From Pseudomonas sp. Fl4BN1 (GTDB lineage Bacteria; Pseudomonadota; Gammaproteobacteria; Pseudomonadales; Pseudomonadaceae): 64,000 nt of DNA. A program made the translations under genes and the position numbers. A model generated the notes under the pieces. That model did no database searches, had not been told where the DNA came from, and saw only the letters and a list, made by a program, of their open reading frames with translations. Numbering within the stretch: position 1 is the first letter of the stretch; each line of letters starts with the position of its first letter. Location of the stretch: positions 62,001 through 126,000 of the forward strand of contig NZ_JAAARM010000011.1 of NCBI RefSeq assembly GCF_009908285.1. Reading direction: 5' to 3'. Of this stretch, positions 1 through 9,728 are shown one piece after another.

Positions 1-395
1 GGTCGAAGATTGCCTACCTGCCAGCCATCAGCCTGTTCTTTGCGGCGGCGTCCCTGGGCTTGCCGGGCACCGGCAACTTCGTCGGCGAATTCCTGATCCT
101 GATCGGAACCTTCGCCAGCGCACCGTGGATCACCGCGATCGCCACCTCTGGTCTGGTGTTCGGTTCGGTCTACTCGCTGATCATGATCCACCGTGCCTAC
201 TTCGGCCCGTCCAAATCGGACGCCGTGCTACATGGCATGGATGCTCGCGAACTGATCATGGTGCTGGGACTGGCGGTACTGCTGATCTATCTCGGCGTGT
301 ACCCGCAACCGTTCCTCGATACCTCTGCCGCCACCATGCATGGCGTGCAGCAATGGCTCAGCACCGCCTTCACTCAACTCGCTTCGGCCCGGTAA
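1..395 (+). CDS. nuoM: NADH-quinone oxidoreductase subunit M, 3' part
   Basis: C-terminal part of the complex I antiporter-like membrane subunit NuoM, which contributes to proton translocation coupled to NADH:ubiquinone electron transfer in the inner membrane. The frame is open from the window edge and ends at TAA 393-395. The visible part contains [11 protein letters not shown], the conserved segment of the NuoL/M/N family, followed by hydrophobic helices and the YPQPFLD ending. nuoN starts 7 bases after the stop, as in the normal nuo operon order. The 5' end lies outside the window. Confidence 0.95.
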   Translation, partial: SKIAYLPAISLFFAAASLGLPGTGNFVGEFLILIGTFASAPWITAIATSGLVFGSVYSLIMIHRAYFGPSKSDAVLHGMDARELIMVLGLAVLLIYLGVYPQPFLDTSAATMHGVQQWLSTAFTQLASAR

Positions 396-402
396 GAGCG
401 CT

Positions 403-1866
403 ATGGACTTTACCATTCAACACTTTATCGCCCTGGCGCCGCTGTTGATCACCAGCGCCACCCTTGTGGTGGTGATGTTGGCGATCGCCTGGCGTCGCAA
501 CCACGCCCAGACCTTCCTGCTTTCAGTGGCGGGCCTGAACCTGGCATTGCTGTCGATCTTCCCGGTGCTGAAAGTCGCACCACTGGCAGTAACGCCCCTG
601 CTGCAGATCGACCAGTTCGCCTGCCTGTACATGGCCCTGATCCTGGTGGCCACTCTGGCCTGCGTTACCCTCGCCCACGCCTACCTGGGCGATGGCAGCA
701 GCGGTTACCCAGGCAACCGTGAAGAGCTGTATCTGCTGATCCTGCTGGCCGCCGCTGGTGGTCTGGTGCTGGTCAGTGCGCAGAACCTGGCTGGCCTGTT
801 CATCGGCCTGGAACTGCTCTCGGTACCGGTCTACGGCCTAGTAGCCTATGCCTTCTTCAACAAGCGCTCGCTGGAAGCCGGCATCAAGTACATGGTGCTG
901 TCGGCCGCCGGCTCAGGCTTCCTGTTGTTCGGCATGGCACTGCTCTACGCCGAAGCCGGCAGCCTGAGCTTCAGCGGCATCGGCCACGCCCTCGCTGCCA
1001 CCGGGCTGCCAAGCCCGCTGGCGCAACTGGGTCTGGGCATGATGCTGATCGGCCTGGCGTTCAAGCTGTCGCTGGTGCCTTTCCACCTCTGGACCCCGGA
1101 CGTCTACGAAGGCGCTCCAGCCCCAGTGGCAGCCTTCCTGGCAACCGCCAGCAAGGTCGCGGTGTTCGCGGTGCTGGTGCGTCTGTTCCAGCTCTCGCCA
1201 GTGGCCAGCAGCGGTATCCTGAGCGACGTGCTGACGGTGATTGCCATTGCGTCGATCCTGGTAGGCAACTTGCTGGCGCTGACCCAGAGCAACCTCAAGC
1301 GTCTGCTGGGTTACTCGTCCATCGCCCACTTCGGCTACCTGCTGATCGCCCTGGTGGCAAGCAAGGGCCTGGCGATGGAAGCCATCGGCGTATACCTGGT
1401 CACTTACGTGATCACCAGCCTCGGTGCTTTCGGCGTAATTACCCTGATGTCTTCACCGTACAAAGGCCGTGACGCCGACGCCCTGTACGAATACCGCGGC
1501 CTGTTCTGGCGCCGTCCGTACCTGACCGCCGTGCTCACCGTGATGATGCTGTCCCTGGCCGGCATTCCGCTGACTGCAGGCTTTATCGGCAAGTTCTACA
1601 TCATTGCCACTGGTGTCGAAGCACACCAATGGTGGTTGGTAGGCTCTCTGGTCATGGGTAGCGCGATCGGCGTCTTCTACTACCTGCGGGTAATGGTGAC
1701 GCTGTTCCTGATCGAGCCGAACCTGCGTCGCGTCGATGCACAACTGCACTGGGAACAGAAAGCCGGTGGCGTCATGCTGCTGGCCATCGCGGTCCTGGCG
1801 TTCTTCCTCGGCGTCTATCCGCAGCCGCTGTTGACCCTGGTCCAGCACTCCGGTCTGGCGGGTTGA
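403..1866 (+). CDS. nuoN: NADH-quinone oxidoreductase subunit N
   Basis: Membrane subunit N of respiratory complex I (487 aa), an antiporter-like proton channel of the NuoL/M/N family. Many hydrophobic helices are visible, with the family segments [14 protein letters not shown] and [16 protein letters not shown]. The start at 403 (MDFTIQHF) is preferred over the longer frame from 340, which would overlap nuoM by more than 50 bases. It is the last gene of the nuo operon and is followed by a clear hairpin terminator. Confidence 0.97.
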   Translation: MDFTIQHFIALAPLLITSATLVVVMLAIAWRRNHAQTFLLSVAGLNLALLSIFPVLKVAPLAVTPLLQIDQFACLYMALILVATLACVTLAHAYLGDGSSGYPGNREELYLLILLAAAGGLVLVSAQNLAGLFIGLELLSVPVYGLVAYAFFNKRSLEAGIKYMVLSAAGSGFLLFGMALLYAEAGSLSFSGIGHALAATGLPSPLAQLGLGMMLIGLAFKLSLVPFHLWTPDVYEGAPAPVAAFLATASKVAVFAVLVRLFQLSPVASSGILSDVLTVIAIASILVGNLLALTQSNLKRLLGYSSIAHFGYLLIALVASKGLAMEAIGVYLVTYVITSLGAFGVITLMSSPYKGRDADALYEYRGLFWRRPYLTAVLTVMMLSLAGIPLTAGFIGKFYIIATGVEAHQWWLVGSLVMGSAIGVFYYLRVMVTLFLIEPNLRRVDAQLHWEQKAGGVMLLAIAVLAFFLGVYPQPLLTLVQHSGLAG

Positions 1867-1893
1867 TCGCCTAGGCTTCAGCGCACCAAACAG

Positions 1894-1918
1894 AACGGCA
1901 CCTTCGGGTGCCGTTTTG
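1894..1918 (+). terminator. Rho-independent terminator of the nuo operon
   Basis: Perfect 9-bp stem AACGGCACC / GGTGCCGTT with a TTCG tetraloop, followed by a short T stretch, 28 bases after the nuoN stop. Confidence 0.9.
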
Positions 1919-2054
1919 CGTTTCTGGGCCCTGCCCTGCCCTCTTCCCGGCAAAACTCGGAATTGCCTTTCCTGTCGCAGCGGCCTGGTCCGAGATTCAG
2001 CCAGAGGCTGGCGGCATAAACTGTTGCCAGATCAAACGCGGCGCTCAGCGGGGG

Positions 2055-2099
2055 TTGACCAAAGCTGCAGCACCCTCCAATGTGTACGCAGGAAGCGTA
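2055..2099 (+). promoter_or_regulatory. Candidate promoter/operator of the toxin-antitoxin pair
   Basis: TTGACC at 2055-2060 could be a -35 element. An inverted repeat TACGC-N5-GCGTA (2085-2099) lies just before the toxin ATG, where the HTH antitoxin would be expected to bind for autoregulation. Inferred from position and symmetry only. Confidence 0.4.
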
Positions 2100-2103
2100 G
2101 TAT

Positions 2104-2454
2104 ATGAATGCTTTGTTTATTGAACTGCCGGCATTTCAGCGATACCGAAAGGACTTCCTTGATGACGAGTTGTTCTGCGAACTGCAGATCGAGTTGCTGC
2201 AACACCCGCACGCGGGTGATCTCATTCAAGGCACCGCTGGCTTGCGCAAGATGCGTTTCGTCGATGAGCGACGCAACAAGGGCAAGCGTGGCGGGCTTAG
2301 GGTGATTTATTACTGGTGGTCCGGAGGAGCGCAGTTCTGGCTCTTTACCTTGTTCGACAAGGACCAGATGGACGACCTGCTACCGCAGCAGCGACAACAG
2401 CTCAAACAACTGCTGGAACGTGAAATCGAGGCCAGAAGACATGACCAAACGTGA
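2104..2454 (+). CDS. RelE/HigB-type toxin of a type II toxin-antitoxin system
   Basis: A 116-aa basic protein resembling the RelE/ParE superfamily (HigB-2-like), whose members are mostly ribosome-dependent mRNA endonucleases. Seen: a conserved core GLRKMRFVDERRNKGKRGG followed by LRVIYYWW and a C-terminal FTLFDKDQ segment. The Arg/Lys-rich loop between strands fits the family active-site region. The gene precedes its antitoxin, the inverted order seen in HigBA-like modules, and overlaps it by 14 bases, which suggests translational coupling. The toxin activity is inferred. Confidence 0.82.
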   Translation: MNALFIELPAFQRYRKDFLDDELFCELQIELLQHPHAGDLIQGTAGLRKMRFVDERRNKGKRGGLRVIYYWWSGGAQFWLFTLFDKDQMDDLLPQQRQQLKQLLEREIEARRHDQT

Positions 2455-2758
2455 CATCTTTTCCGAACTGGTAGAAGGCATCGACGCCCTCACCCAGGAA
2501 CGTCAGGGCAAGATCACCCTGCGCAGCCATAAAGTGAAGCTCGACAAACTGCCGCCCATTACCGCCGCCGAGGTGATGCACATCCGCCAGCAACTCAACC
2601 TCTCGCGCTCGGTATTCGCCATGTACCTGCGTACCAACACCCGCACCCTGGAAAACTGGGAACAGGGCCGCGCCACACCCAATGCCCAGGCCACGACCCT
2701 GATACGCCTGGTGGAGCGCTACCCCGACACGGTGGAGCGCCTCGCTTCGCTGGCCTGA
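2441..2758 (+). CDS. HTH (XRE-type) antitoxin
   Basis: A 105-aa protein starting with MTKRDIF at 2441, inside the 3' end of the toxin gene. The C-terminal half carries an XRE-type helix-turn-helix (ITAAEVMHIRQQLNLSRSVF, then TRTLENWEQGRATPN), as in HigA/NadS-type antitoxins that bind both the toxin and the promoter. The N-terminal half, rich in charged residues, is the likely toxin-binding part. An upstream in-frame start at 2420 is less likely because it overlaps the toxin further and has no better ribosome site. Confidence 0.85.
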   Translation: MTKRDIFSELVEGIDALTQERQGKITLRSHKVKLDKLPPITAAEVMHIRQQLNLSRSVFAMYLRTNTRTLENWEQGRATPNAQATTLIRLVERYPDTVERLASLA

Positions 2759-2780
2759 GCAAGCAGGCACTGTTCTACGG

Positions 2781-2818
2781 GCAACAAAAAACCCGCACCA
2801 GGCGGGTTTCTTGTTGCA
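2781..2818. terminator. Bidirectional terminator between the antitoxin gene and cysS
   Basis: AAACCCGC (2789-2796) pairs with GCGGGTTT (2802-2809), extended by flanking GCAACAA/TTGTTGC symmetry. There is an A-run on one side and a T-rich stretch on the other, so it can serve both converging transcripts. Confidence 0.85.
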
Positions 2819-2830
2819 GCAAACGTCGGC

Positions 2831-4213
2831 TTAGTCAGCCAGACGCCAGGTAGTGCCGCCCTTGCCGTCTTCCAGGATCACACCCATTGCGGTGATCTGG
2901 TCACGGATCCGGTCGGACTCGGCCCAGTCCTTGTTGGCACGGGCCGCCAGGCGAGCCTGAATCAGCGCCTCGACTTCTGCAGCATCGACCCGGCCTTCGG
3001 CACCGGCCTGCAGGAAATCATCGGCCTCCAGTTGCAGCACGCCCAGGACGCTGGCCAGCTCTTTCAGGCGAGCCGCCAGACCGGCCGCCGCATCGACATC
3101 ACTCTCGCGCAGGCGGTTGATCTCGCGCACCATTTCGAACAGCACGGCGCAGGCTTCCGGGGTGCCGAAGTCGTCGTTCATCACCTGGGTGAAACGTTCG
3201 ACAAAGGCTTCACCACCGGCCGGCGCCACTTTCGGCAGGCCCTTGAGCGCGTGGTAGAAACGCTCGAGGGCGCCCTTGGCGTCCTTGAGGTTGTCTTCCG
3301 AGTAGTTGATGGCGCTGCGGTAGTGGCTGGCTACCAGCAGGTAACGCACCACTTCCGGATGGTACTTGGCGAGCACATCGCGAATGGTGAAGAAGTTGTT
3401 CAAGGACTTGGACATCTTCTCGCCATTGATGCGAATCATCCCGCAGTGCATCCACGCGTTGGCGTAGGTCTTGCCGGTGGCCGCTTCGCTCTGGGCAATT
3501 TCGTTTTCATGGTGCGGGAATTCCAGGTCGCTGCCGCCGCCATGAATGTCGAAGGTCTCGCCCAGGCAGCAGGTGGACATCACCGAGCATTCGATGTGCC
3601 AACCCGGACGTCCGGCGCCCCACGGCGACTCCCAGCTCGGCTCGCCCGGCTTGGTGGCTTTCCACAGTACAAAGTCCAGCGGGTCCTGTTTCGACTCGTC
3701 GACTTCGATCCGTGCACCAATGCGCAGATCTTCGATCTTCTTGCGCGACAGCTTGCCGTAGCCCATGAACTTGGCGACGCGGTAGTACACGTCGCCATTC
3801 CCTGGAGCATATGCGTAACCCTTGTCGATCAGGGTCTGGATCATCGTCAACATGCCCGGGATATGATCCGTGGCCCGCGGCTCCATGTCCGGTTTGAGGA
3901 TGTTGAGGCGCGCCTCGTCCTCGTGCATCGCGGTGATCATGCGCTCGGTCAGCACATCGAACGGCTCGCCGTTCTCGCGGGCCCGATTGATGATCTTGTC
4001 TTCGATGTCGGTGATGTTGCGCACATAGGTCAGGTTGTAACCGCTGAACCGCAGCCAGCGGGTTACCAGGTCAAACGCCACCATGCTGCGGCCATGGCCG
4101 ATGTGACAGTAGTCGTACACGGTCATCCCGCAGACATACATGCGCACATTGTTGCCATCCAGCGGCTTGAAGACTTCTTTGCTCTTGGTGAGCGTGTTGT
4201 AGATCGTAAGCAC
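2831..4213 (-). CDS. cysS: Cysteinyl-tRNA synthetase
   Basis: Class I aminoacyl-tRNA synthetase (460 aa) charging tRNA-Cys. Seen: the zinc-ligand region [10 protein letters not shown], the HIGH motif in [19 protein letters not shown] and HHENEIAQ (further zinc ligands), and [10 protein letters not shown]. Length is normal for the family. It starts at ATG 4213 (MLTIYNTLT) and lies 18 bases downstream of glnS on the same strand, so the two synthetase genes are probably cotranscribed. Confidence 0.98.
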   Translation of the reverse strand: MLTIYNTLTKSKEVFKPLDGNNVRMYVCGMTVYDYCHIGHGRSMVAFDLVTRWLRFSGYNLTYVRNITDIEDKIINRARENGEPFDVLTERMITAMHEDEARLNILKPDMEPRATDHIPGMLTMIQTLIDKGYAYAPGNGDVYYRVAKFMGYGKLSRKKIEDLRIGARIEVDESKQDPLDFVLWKATKPGEPSWESPWGAGRPGWHIECSVMSTCCLGETFDIHGGGSDLEFPHHENEIAQSEAATGKTYANAWMHCGMIRINGEKMSKSLNNFFTIRDVLAKYHPEVVRYLLVASHYRSAINYSEDNLKDAKGALERFYHALKGLPKVAPAGGEAFVERFTQVMNDDFGTPEACAVLFEMVREINRLRESDVDAAAGLAARLKELASVLGVLQLEADDFLQAGAEGRVDAAEVEALIQARLAARANKDWAESDRIRDQITAMGVILEDGKGGTTWRLAD

Positions 4214-4231
4214 GTTAGTTCCTTGACTGAA

Positions 4232-5929
4232 TCACTGACCCCAGGAGTCGCGCAGGGTCACAGTACGGTTGAATACCGGAGCACCTGGTTTCGAGTCCTT
4301 GATATCCGCGCAGAAGTAGCCTTCGCGCTCGAACTGGAAACGGTCTTCCGGCTGTGCGTTGCCCAGGGAGGGTTCAGCACGACAACCAGTGAGCACTTGC
4401 AGGGAGTCAGGGTTGATGTTGTCGAGGAAGCTGGCGCTGTCTTCGGCCTTTTCAGGGTTCGCCGAACGGAACAGACGATCGTACAGGCGCACTTCACACT
4501 CGACGCTGGCGGCAGCCGGCACCCAGTGAACCACGCCCTTGACCTTGCGGCCTTCAGGGTTCTTGCCCAGGGTGTCCGGATCATACGAGCAACGCAGCTC
4601 GACGATATTGCCGTCGGCATCCTTGATCGCCTCGTCGGCACGGATCACGTAGCTGCCACGCAGGCGCACTTCACCGGCCGGCTCCAGGCGCTTGTAGCCC
4701 TTTGGCGGCTCTTCCATGAAGTCGTCACGGTCGATATAGATCTCACGGGCGAATGGCAGTGCACGCACGCCCATGTCTTCTTTCGGATGACGCGGCAGTT
4801 CGAGGTTCTCGACCTGGCCTTCCGGGTAGTTGGTGATCACGACTTTCAGCGGACGCAGCACGCACATGGCGCGCGGCGCACTGTGGTCCAGATCGTCACG
4901 GATGCTGAATTCCAGCATGCCGAAGTCCACCACGCCGTCGGAACGGTTGGTGCCGATCATCTCGCAGAAGTTGCGGATGGATTGGGGCGTGTAGCCACGA
5001 CGACGGAAACCCGACAGGGTCGACATGCGTGGGTCGTCCCAACCGTTGACGTGCTGCTCGTCCACCAATTGCTTGAGCTTGCGCTTGCTGGTGATGGTGT
5101 AGTTCAGGTTCAGGCGGCTGAACTCATACTGGCGCGGGTGCGCCGGTACCGGCAGGCTGTCGAGGAACCATTCGTACAGCGGGCGATGGCTTTCGAACTC
5201 CAGGGTGCAGATCGAGTGGGTGATGCCTTCGATGGCATCCGACTGGCCGTGGGTGAAGTCATAGTTCGGGTAGATGCACCACTTGTCACCGGTCTGGTGG
5301 TGGTGAGCGTGACGGATGCGATACATGATCGGGTCGCGCAGGTTCATGTTCGGCGAAGCCATGTCGATCTTGGCCCGCAGTACCCGTGCGCCATCAGCGA
5401 ACTCACCGGCACGCATGCGTGCGAACCAGTCCAGGTTCTCTTCTACCGAGCGCTCGCGGAACGGGCTGTTCTTGCCCGGCTCGGTCAAGCTGCCGCGGTA
5501 TTCCTTGGCTTGCTCAGGGGTCAGGTCGCAGACATAGGCCTTGCCCGCCTTGATCAGCTCCACCGCCCAGTCGTGCAACTGGTCGAAATACTGCGAGGCA
5601 TAGCGCACTTCGCCGGACCATTCGAAGCCCAGCCACTTGACGTCGCTTTCGATGGCGTCGATGTATTCCTGGTCTTCCTTGGCCGGGTTGGTGTCGTCGA
5701 AACGCAGGTGAGTGACGCCGCCGAATTCCTGGGCCAGACCGAAGTTCACACAGATCGACTTGGCGTGACCGATGTGCAGGTAGCCGTTGGGCTCCGGCGG
5801 GAAGCGGGTCACGATCTGCGTGTGCTTACCCGAGTCCAGGTCCGCCTGGATGATCGGGCGCAGGAAGTTGACCGGAACGGCCGGTCCAGTCTTGGAATTC
5901 GAGGTAGGGTCGACAGTGGGCTTGCTCAT
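4232..5929 (-). CDS. glnS: Glutaminyl-tRNA synthetase
   Basis: Class I synthetase for tRNA-Gln (565 aa). Seen: [18 protein letters not shown] near the N-terminus (HIGH box), [10 protein letters not shown] as the KMSKS-equivalent, and the C-terminal beta-barrel anticodon-binding region. The start at 5929 (MSKPTVDP) is chosen because AAGGA lies just upstream. The longer open frame to 6055 adds a non-conserved leader. It is divergent from ppiB, with a 270-base shared intergenic region. Confidence 0.97.
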   Translation of the reverse strand: MSKPTVDPTSNSKTGPAVPVNFLRPIIQADLDSGKHTQIVTRFPPEPNGYLHIGHAKSICVNFGLAQEFGGVTHLRFDDTNPAKEDQEYIDAIESDVKWLGFEWSGEVRYASQYFDQLHDWAVELIKAGKAYVCDLTPEQAKEYRGSLTEPGKNSPFRERSVEENLDWFARMRAGEFADGARVLRAKIDMASPNMNLRDPIMYRIRHAHHHQTGDKWCIYPNYDFTHGQSDAIEGITHSICTLEFESHRPLYEWFLDSLPVPAHPRQYEFSRLNLNYTITSKRKLKQLVDEQHVNGWDDPRMSTLSGFRRRGYTPQSIRNFCEMIGTNRSDGVVDFGMLEFSIRDDLDHSAPRAMCVLRPLKVVITNYPEGQVENLELPRHPKEDMGVRALPFAREIYIDRDDFMEEPPKGYKRLEPAGEVRLRGSYVIRADEAIKDADGNIVELRCSYDPDTLGKNPEGRKVKGVVHWVPAAASVECEVRLYDRLFRSANPEKAEDSASFLDNINPDSLQVLTGCRAEPSLGNAQPEDRFQFEREGYFCADIKDSKPGAPVFNRTVTLRDSWGQ

Positions 5930-6199
5930 AGGATCCTTGAACGTACAAGTGCGCGGCCGGATGCGGCCTGACAAATCAAAACGGATATCATAGCCGATGC
6001 TGTCAAGCGCCTGACAGAGCGGAACTTTAAAACTGCGGCGATTAATAGCCGGCAAGTGAAAAAACAGCCTCGAAATTCGTGGCTGTCACGCTAAACTGCG
6101 CTCCTTGGCTGCAGGATGGCCATACCGGCTCGGAGCACTCGCGTGTCCCGACACCCAGGATTTTCTTGAAAACGCTTTTCCTTATAAAGAGTACCGACC

Positions 6200-6703
6200 A
6201 TGACCCAAGTCAAACTGACCACCAACCACGGCGAAATCGTGCTGGAACTGAACGCCGAGAAAGCCCCGTTGACCGTGGCCAACTTCATCGAGTACGTGAA
6301 AGCCGGTCACTATGAGAACACCGTATTTCACCGCGTCATCGGTAACTTCATGGTTCAGGGCGGCGGCTTCGAACCTGGCATGAAGGAAAAGAAAGACAAG
6401 CGCCCAAGCATCCAGAATGAAGCTGACAACGGCCTCTCCAACGACAAGTACACCGTTGCCATGGCTCGCACCATGGAGCCGCATTCGGCTTCCGCGCAGT
6501 TCTTCATCAACGTTGCCGACAATAGCTTCCTCAACCACAGCGGCAAGACCGTACAGGGCTGGGGCTATGCGGTATTCGGCAAAGTGATCGCCGGCACTGA
6601 AGTGGTCGACAAGATCAAGGGCGTGGCCACCACCATGAAGTCCGGCCACCAGGACGTACCAGCAGACGACGTGATCATCGAGAAAGCCGAGATCGTTGAG
6701 TGA
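6200..6703 (+). CDS. ppiB: Peptidyl-prolyl cis-trans isomerase B (cyclophilin)
   Basis: A 167-aa cytoplasmic cyclophilin-type prolyl isomerase without a signal peptide. Seen: [19 protein letters not shown] (catalytic Arg and substrate groove), [14 protein letters not shown], and the GYAVFGKV ending typical of PpiB. It overlaps lpxH by 4 bases (GTGA), indicating translational coupling. The combination glnS, ppiB, lpxH is a known Pseudomonas arrangement. Confidence 0.97.
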   Translation: MTQVKLTTNHGEIVLELNAEKAPLTVANFIEYVKAGHYENTVFHRVIGNFMVQGGGFEPGMKEKKDKRPSIQNEADNGLSNDKYTVAMARTMEPHSASAQFFINVADNSFLNHSGKTVQGWGYAVFGKVIAGTEVVDKIKGVATTMKSGHQDVPADDVIIEKAEIVE

Positions 6704-7452
6704 TATTGCTGATTTCAGATCTGCATCTGATCGATGCGCGCCCGGATATTACCCGGGCGTTTCTGGATTTACTCGGTGGGCGCGCCCGCGCCGCCGAGGC
6801 GCTGTACATCCTCGGGGACTTCTTCGAGGTATGGATCGGCGACGATGCCATGACCCCCTACCAGCTTTCCATTTGCCAGGCACTGCGCGAGCTCAGCGAC
6901 AGCGGTACACAGGTATTCCTGATGCATGGCAATCGCGACTTCATGCTCGGCCAGGCCTTTTGCAAGGCGGCGGGCGCCACCCTGCTCAAAGACCCCAGCG
7001 TCGTCGACTTCTACGGTGAGCCGGTATTGCTGATGCACGGCGACAGCCTGTGCACCCGTGACGAGGCCTACATGCGCATGCGTCGTTACCTGCGCAACCC
7101 GCTGAGCCTGTGGATTCTGCGGCATCTGCCGCTGCGTACCCGGCGCAAACTGGCGCGCAAGCTGCGTAACGAGAGCCGCGCCCAGACCCGCATGAAAGCC
7201 AACGACATTGTCGACGTGACCCCGGACGAAGTGCCGCGGGTGATGCAAGAGCATGGCGTACGCACCTTGGTGCACGGCCACACCCACCGCCCGGCGATTC
7301 ACAAGCTGCAGATTGGTGAGCAAGCCGCCAAGCGCATCGTGCTGGGGGACTGGGACCGTCAAGGTTGGGCGTTGCAGGTGGATGAACAGGGTTTTCAGCT
7401 GGCAGCGTTCGATTTTGTACCGACGCAACTGGCGTTGCCCGGTTCGCCCTGA
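6700..7452 (+). CDS. lpxH: UDP-2,3-diacylglucosamine diphosphatase
   Basis: Lipid A biosynthesis enzyme (250 aa) that hydrolyses UDP-2,3-diacylglucosamine to lipid X and UMP at the inner membrane. It belongs to the calcineurin-like metallophosphoesterases. Metal-binding motifs are visible in order: [32 protein letters not shown] and HGHTHRP. Start GTG at 6700 overlaps the ppiB stop; no in-frame ATG lies before the first metal motif. Length is normal. Confidence 0.96.
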   Translation: MILLISDLHLIDARPDITRAFLDLLGGRARAAEALYILGDFFEVWIGDDAMTPYQLSICQALRELSDSGTQVFLMHGNRDFMLGQAFCKAAGATLLKDPSVVDFYGEPVLLMHGDSLCTRDEAYMRMRRYLRNPLSLWILRHLPLRTRRKLARKLRNESRAQTRMKANDIVDVTPDEVPRVMQEHGVRTLVHGHTHRPAIHKLQIGEQAAKRIVLGDWDRQGWALQVDEQGFQLAAFDFVPTQLALPGSP

Positions 7453-7465
7453 ACGGACGTCTTCG

Positions 7466-8085
7466 CTACCGTAGGAGCCGGCTTGCCGGCGAAGAGGCCA
7501 GCAAGCCTTGCACTGCCCTGTCGGACGCCTTCGCTGGCAAGCCAGCTCCTACAACAGATTCCCTACCGTAGGAGCCGGCTTGCCGGCGAAGGGGCCAGTA
7601 AGCCTTGCACTGCGCTGTCGGACGCCTTCGCTGGCAAGCCAGCTCCTACAACAGATTCCCTACCGTAGGAGCCGGCTTGCCGGCGAAGAGGCCAGAAAGC
7701 CTTGCACTGCCCTGTCGGACGCCTTCGCTGGCAAGCCAGCGCCTACAACAGATCCCCTACCGTAGGAGCCGGCTTGCCGGCGAAGGGGCCAGCAAGCCTT
7801 GCACTGCCCTGTCGGACGCCTTCGCTGGCAAGCCAGCTCCTACAACAGATTCCCTACCGTAGGAGCCGGCTTGCCGGCGAAGAGGCCGCAAGCCTTGCAC
7901 TGCCCTGTCGGACGCCTTCGCTGGCAAGCCAGCGCCTACAACAGATTCCCTACCGTAGGAGCCGGCTTGCCGGCGAAGAGGCCAGAAAGCCTTGCACTGC
8001 TCTGTCGGACGCCTTCGCTGGCAAGCCAGCTCCTACAACAGATTCCCTATCGTAGGAGCCGGCTTGCCGGCGAAGGGGCCAGAAA
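7466..8085. repeat. Tandem array of REP doublets (REPIN-like), 97-bp period
   Basis: Seven copies of TAGGAGCCGGCTTGCCGGCG start at 7472, 7569, 7666, 7763, 7860, 7956 and 8053. Steps are 97 bp, once 96. Six are followed about 50 bases later by the inverted partner CTTCGCTGGCAAGCCAGC(T/G)CCTA, so each unit can fold as a REP-pair hairpin. The seventh lacks a good partner. Units differ at a few positions (AAGAGG or AAGGGG; CAGCTCC or CAGCGCC). Short open frames here simply repeat the unit and are not genes. The array lies between the convergent lpxH and emrB-like genes. Confidence 0.95.
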
Positions 8086-8130
8086 GCCTTGCATTGCCCG
8101 GTCGCACGCCAGCGCCTGCGACGAAGACTA

Positions 8131-9660
8131 TCAATGCCCCGCCGACGCCGGACCAGCCTTGGCGGCGAACGGCGGCTTGGCCAGCCAGACCAGCAGAATC
8201 AGCCCCATGAACACCCAGCCCAACAAGGTGAAGTAGTCCACCGTCGAGAGCATGTACGCCTGGCTGGTGAGGACTTGGTCCAGTTGTGCGTAAGCCTTGG
8301 TGCTGGCACCACCAAGATTGTTCAGTGCCTCCCGGGTGACCGGGTCGAAGGTGCTCATGCTTTCACTCATGTAGGCATGATGCTGATCCGCCCGGCGAAT
8401 CCAGATCCAGGTCGTCAGCGACGCGGCAAAACTCCCGCCCAAAGTCCGCAGGAAGGTCGCCAGCCCCGCACCATCGGCAATCTGCTGTGGCGGCAGGTCC
8501 GACATCAGGATGCTCAGGGTCGGCATGAAGAACAGCGCCACGCCAATCCCCATGAACAACTGCACCAGGGCGATGTGCTGGAAATCCACTTCACTGGTAA
8601 AGCCGGCACGCATGAAGCAGCTCAACCCGATGGCCAGGAACGCCAGGCCAGCCAGCAGGCGCAGGTCGAACTTGTGGGCGTACTTGCCGACAAAGGGTGA
8701 CATCAGCACCGGCAGGATACCGATCGGCGCCACCGCCAGGCCGGCCCAGGTCGCGGTGTAGCCCATCTGCGTCTGCAACCACTGCGGCAGGATCAGATTG
8801 ATCCCGAAGAAGCCGGCGTAACCGCCCACCAGCACAATGGTGCCGATGCGGAAATTGCGGTGGGCGAACAGACGCAGGTTGACCACCGGATGACGATCAG
8901 TCATTTCCCAGATCACGAACACCGCCAGGGCGATCACCGAAATCAGGCTGCCGATGATGATGAAGTTGGATTCGAACCAGTCCAGATCGTTGCCCTTGTC
9001 GAGGACGATCTGCAAGGCGCCCACGCCGACGATCAGGCTCAGTAATCCGACGTAGTCCATAGGCTGACGACTGGTGAACACCGGTCGCGCCTTCAATTGC
9101 TGCCTGACTACCCACGCGGCAAACAGGCCAATTGGCACGTTGATGAAGAAGATCCACGGCCAGCTATAGCTATCGGTGATCCAGCCGCCGAGTATCGGCC
9201 CGGCAATCGGCGCCACCACTGTGACCATCGCCAGCAATGCCAGGGCCATGCCCCTTTTCGCTGGCGGATAGACAGCGATCAGCAACGTCTGGGTCATTGG
9301 GTACAGCGGCCCCGCCACCACCCCTTGCAGCACACGAAAACCCACCAACTCCGGCATCGAAGTGGCAATACCACAGAGAAACGAGGCCAGCACAAACAGG
9401 ATGGTGGCCCAGATAAACAGCTTCACCTCACCGAAACGCCGGCTCAGCCAACCGGTCAGCGGCAAGGCAATCGCGTTGCTCACGGCGAACGAGGTAATGA
9501 CCCAAGTGCCCTGCTCCGAACTCACCCCGAGATTACCGGAGATGGTCGGCAACGCCACGTTGGCGATGGTGGTGTCGAGCACCTGCATGAAGGTCGCCAG
9601 GGACAGGCCGATGGTACTCAGTAGCAGGCTGGGAGGCGTGAAAGACGCGTTATTGCTCAT
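8131..9660 (-). CDS. emrB: EmrB-type MFS drug efflux transporter (DHA2, 14 TM)
   Basis: A 509-aa inner-membrane proton-driven multidrug exporter of the EmrB/QacA family. Seen: LATFMQVLDTTIANVALPTI (motif D1 region at the end of TM1), WVITSFAVSNAIALPLTGWL, LSRRFGEVKLF (motif A), GFRVLQGVVAGPLYP, and about 14 hydrophobic segments. It is the last gene of a four-gene unit (MarR regulator, outer-membrane factor, EmrA-like, EmrB-like), so it should pump substrates from inside to outside with its partners. The substrate cannot be told from sequence. Confidence 0.92.
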   Translation of the reverse strand: MSNNASFTPPSLLLSTIGLSLATFMQVLDTTIANVALPTISGNLGVSSEQGTWVITSFAVSNAIALPLTGWLSRRFGEVKLFIWATILFVLASFLCGIATSMPELVGFRVLQGVVAGPLYPMTQTLLIAVYPPAKRGMALALLAMVTVVAPIAGPILGGWITDSYSWPWIFFINVPIGLFAAWVVRQQLKARPVFTSRQPMDYVGLLSLIVGVGALQIVLDKGNDLDWFESNFIIIGSLISVIALAVFVIWEMTDRHPVVNLRLFAHRNFRIGTIVLVGGYAGFFGINLILPQWLQTQMGYTATWAGLAVAPIGILPVLMSPFVGKYAHKFDLRLLAGLAFLAIGLSCFMRAGFTSEVDFQHIALVQLFMGIGVALFFMPTLSILMSDLPPQQIADGAGLATFLRTLGGSFAASLTTWIWIRRADQHHAYMSESMSTFDPVTREALNNLGGASTKAYAQLDQVLTSQAYMLSTVDYFTLLGWVFMGLILLVWLAKPPFAAKAGPASAGH

Positions 9661-9728
9661 CGCGAATCCTTTGGAGCTAGGCTGGCACCCCGGCCTCTAG
9701 ACGATGCCGGGGCTGACGGATTAGCGAA

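Noticed and set aside
3032..5971. Very long open frame (979 codons) on the + strand opposite cysS and glnS
   Set aside because: It is antisense to two certain synthetase genes, has no family resemblance or ribosome site, and is the usual by-product of GC-rich third positions.
7466..8085. CRISPR array
   Set aside because: Regular 97-bp period, but the intervening sequence is also repeated, so there are no unique spacers, and no cas genes are near.
7483..8236. Several overlapping small frames with repeated MHCPVGRLRWQAS-like peptides
   Set aside because: They are translations of the 97-bp REP units, not a repeat protein gene; no ribosome sites.
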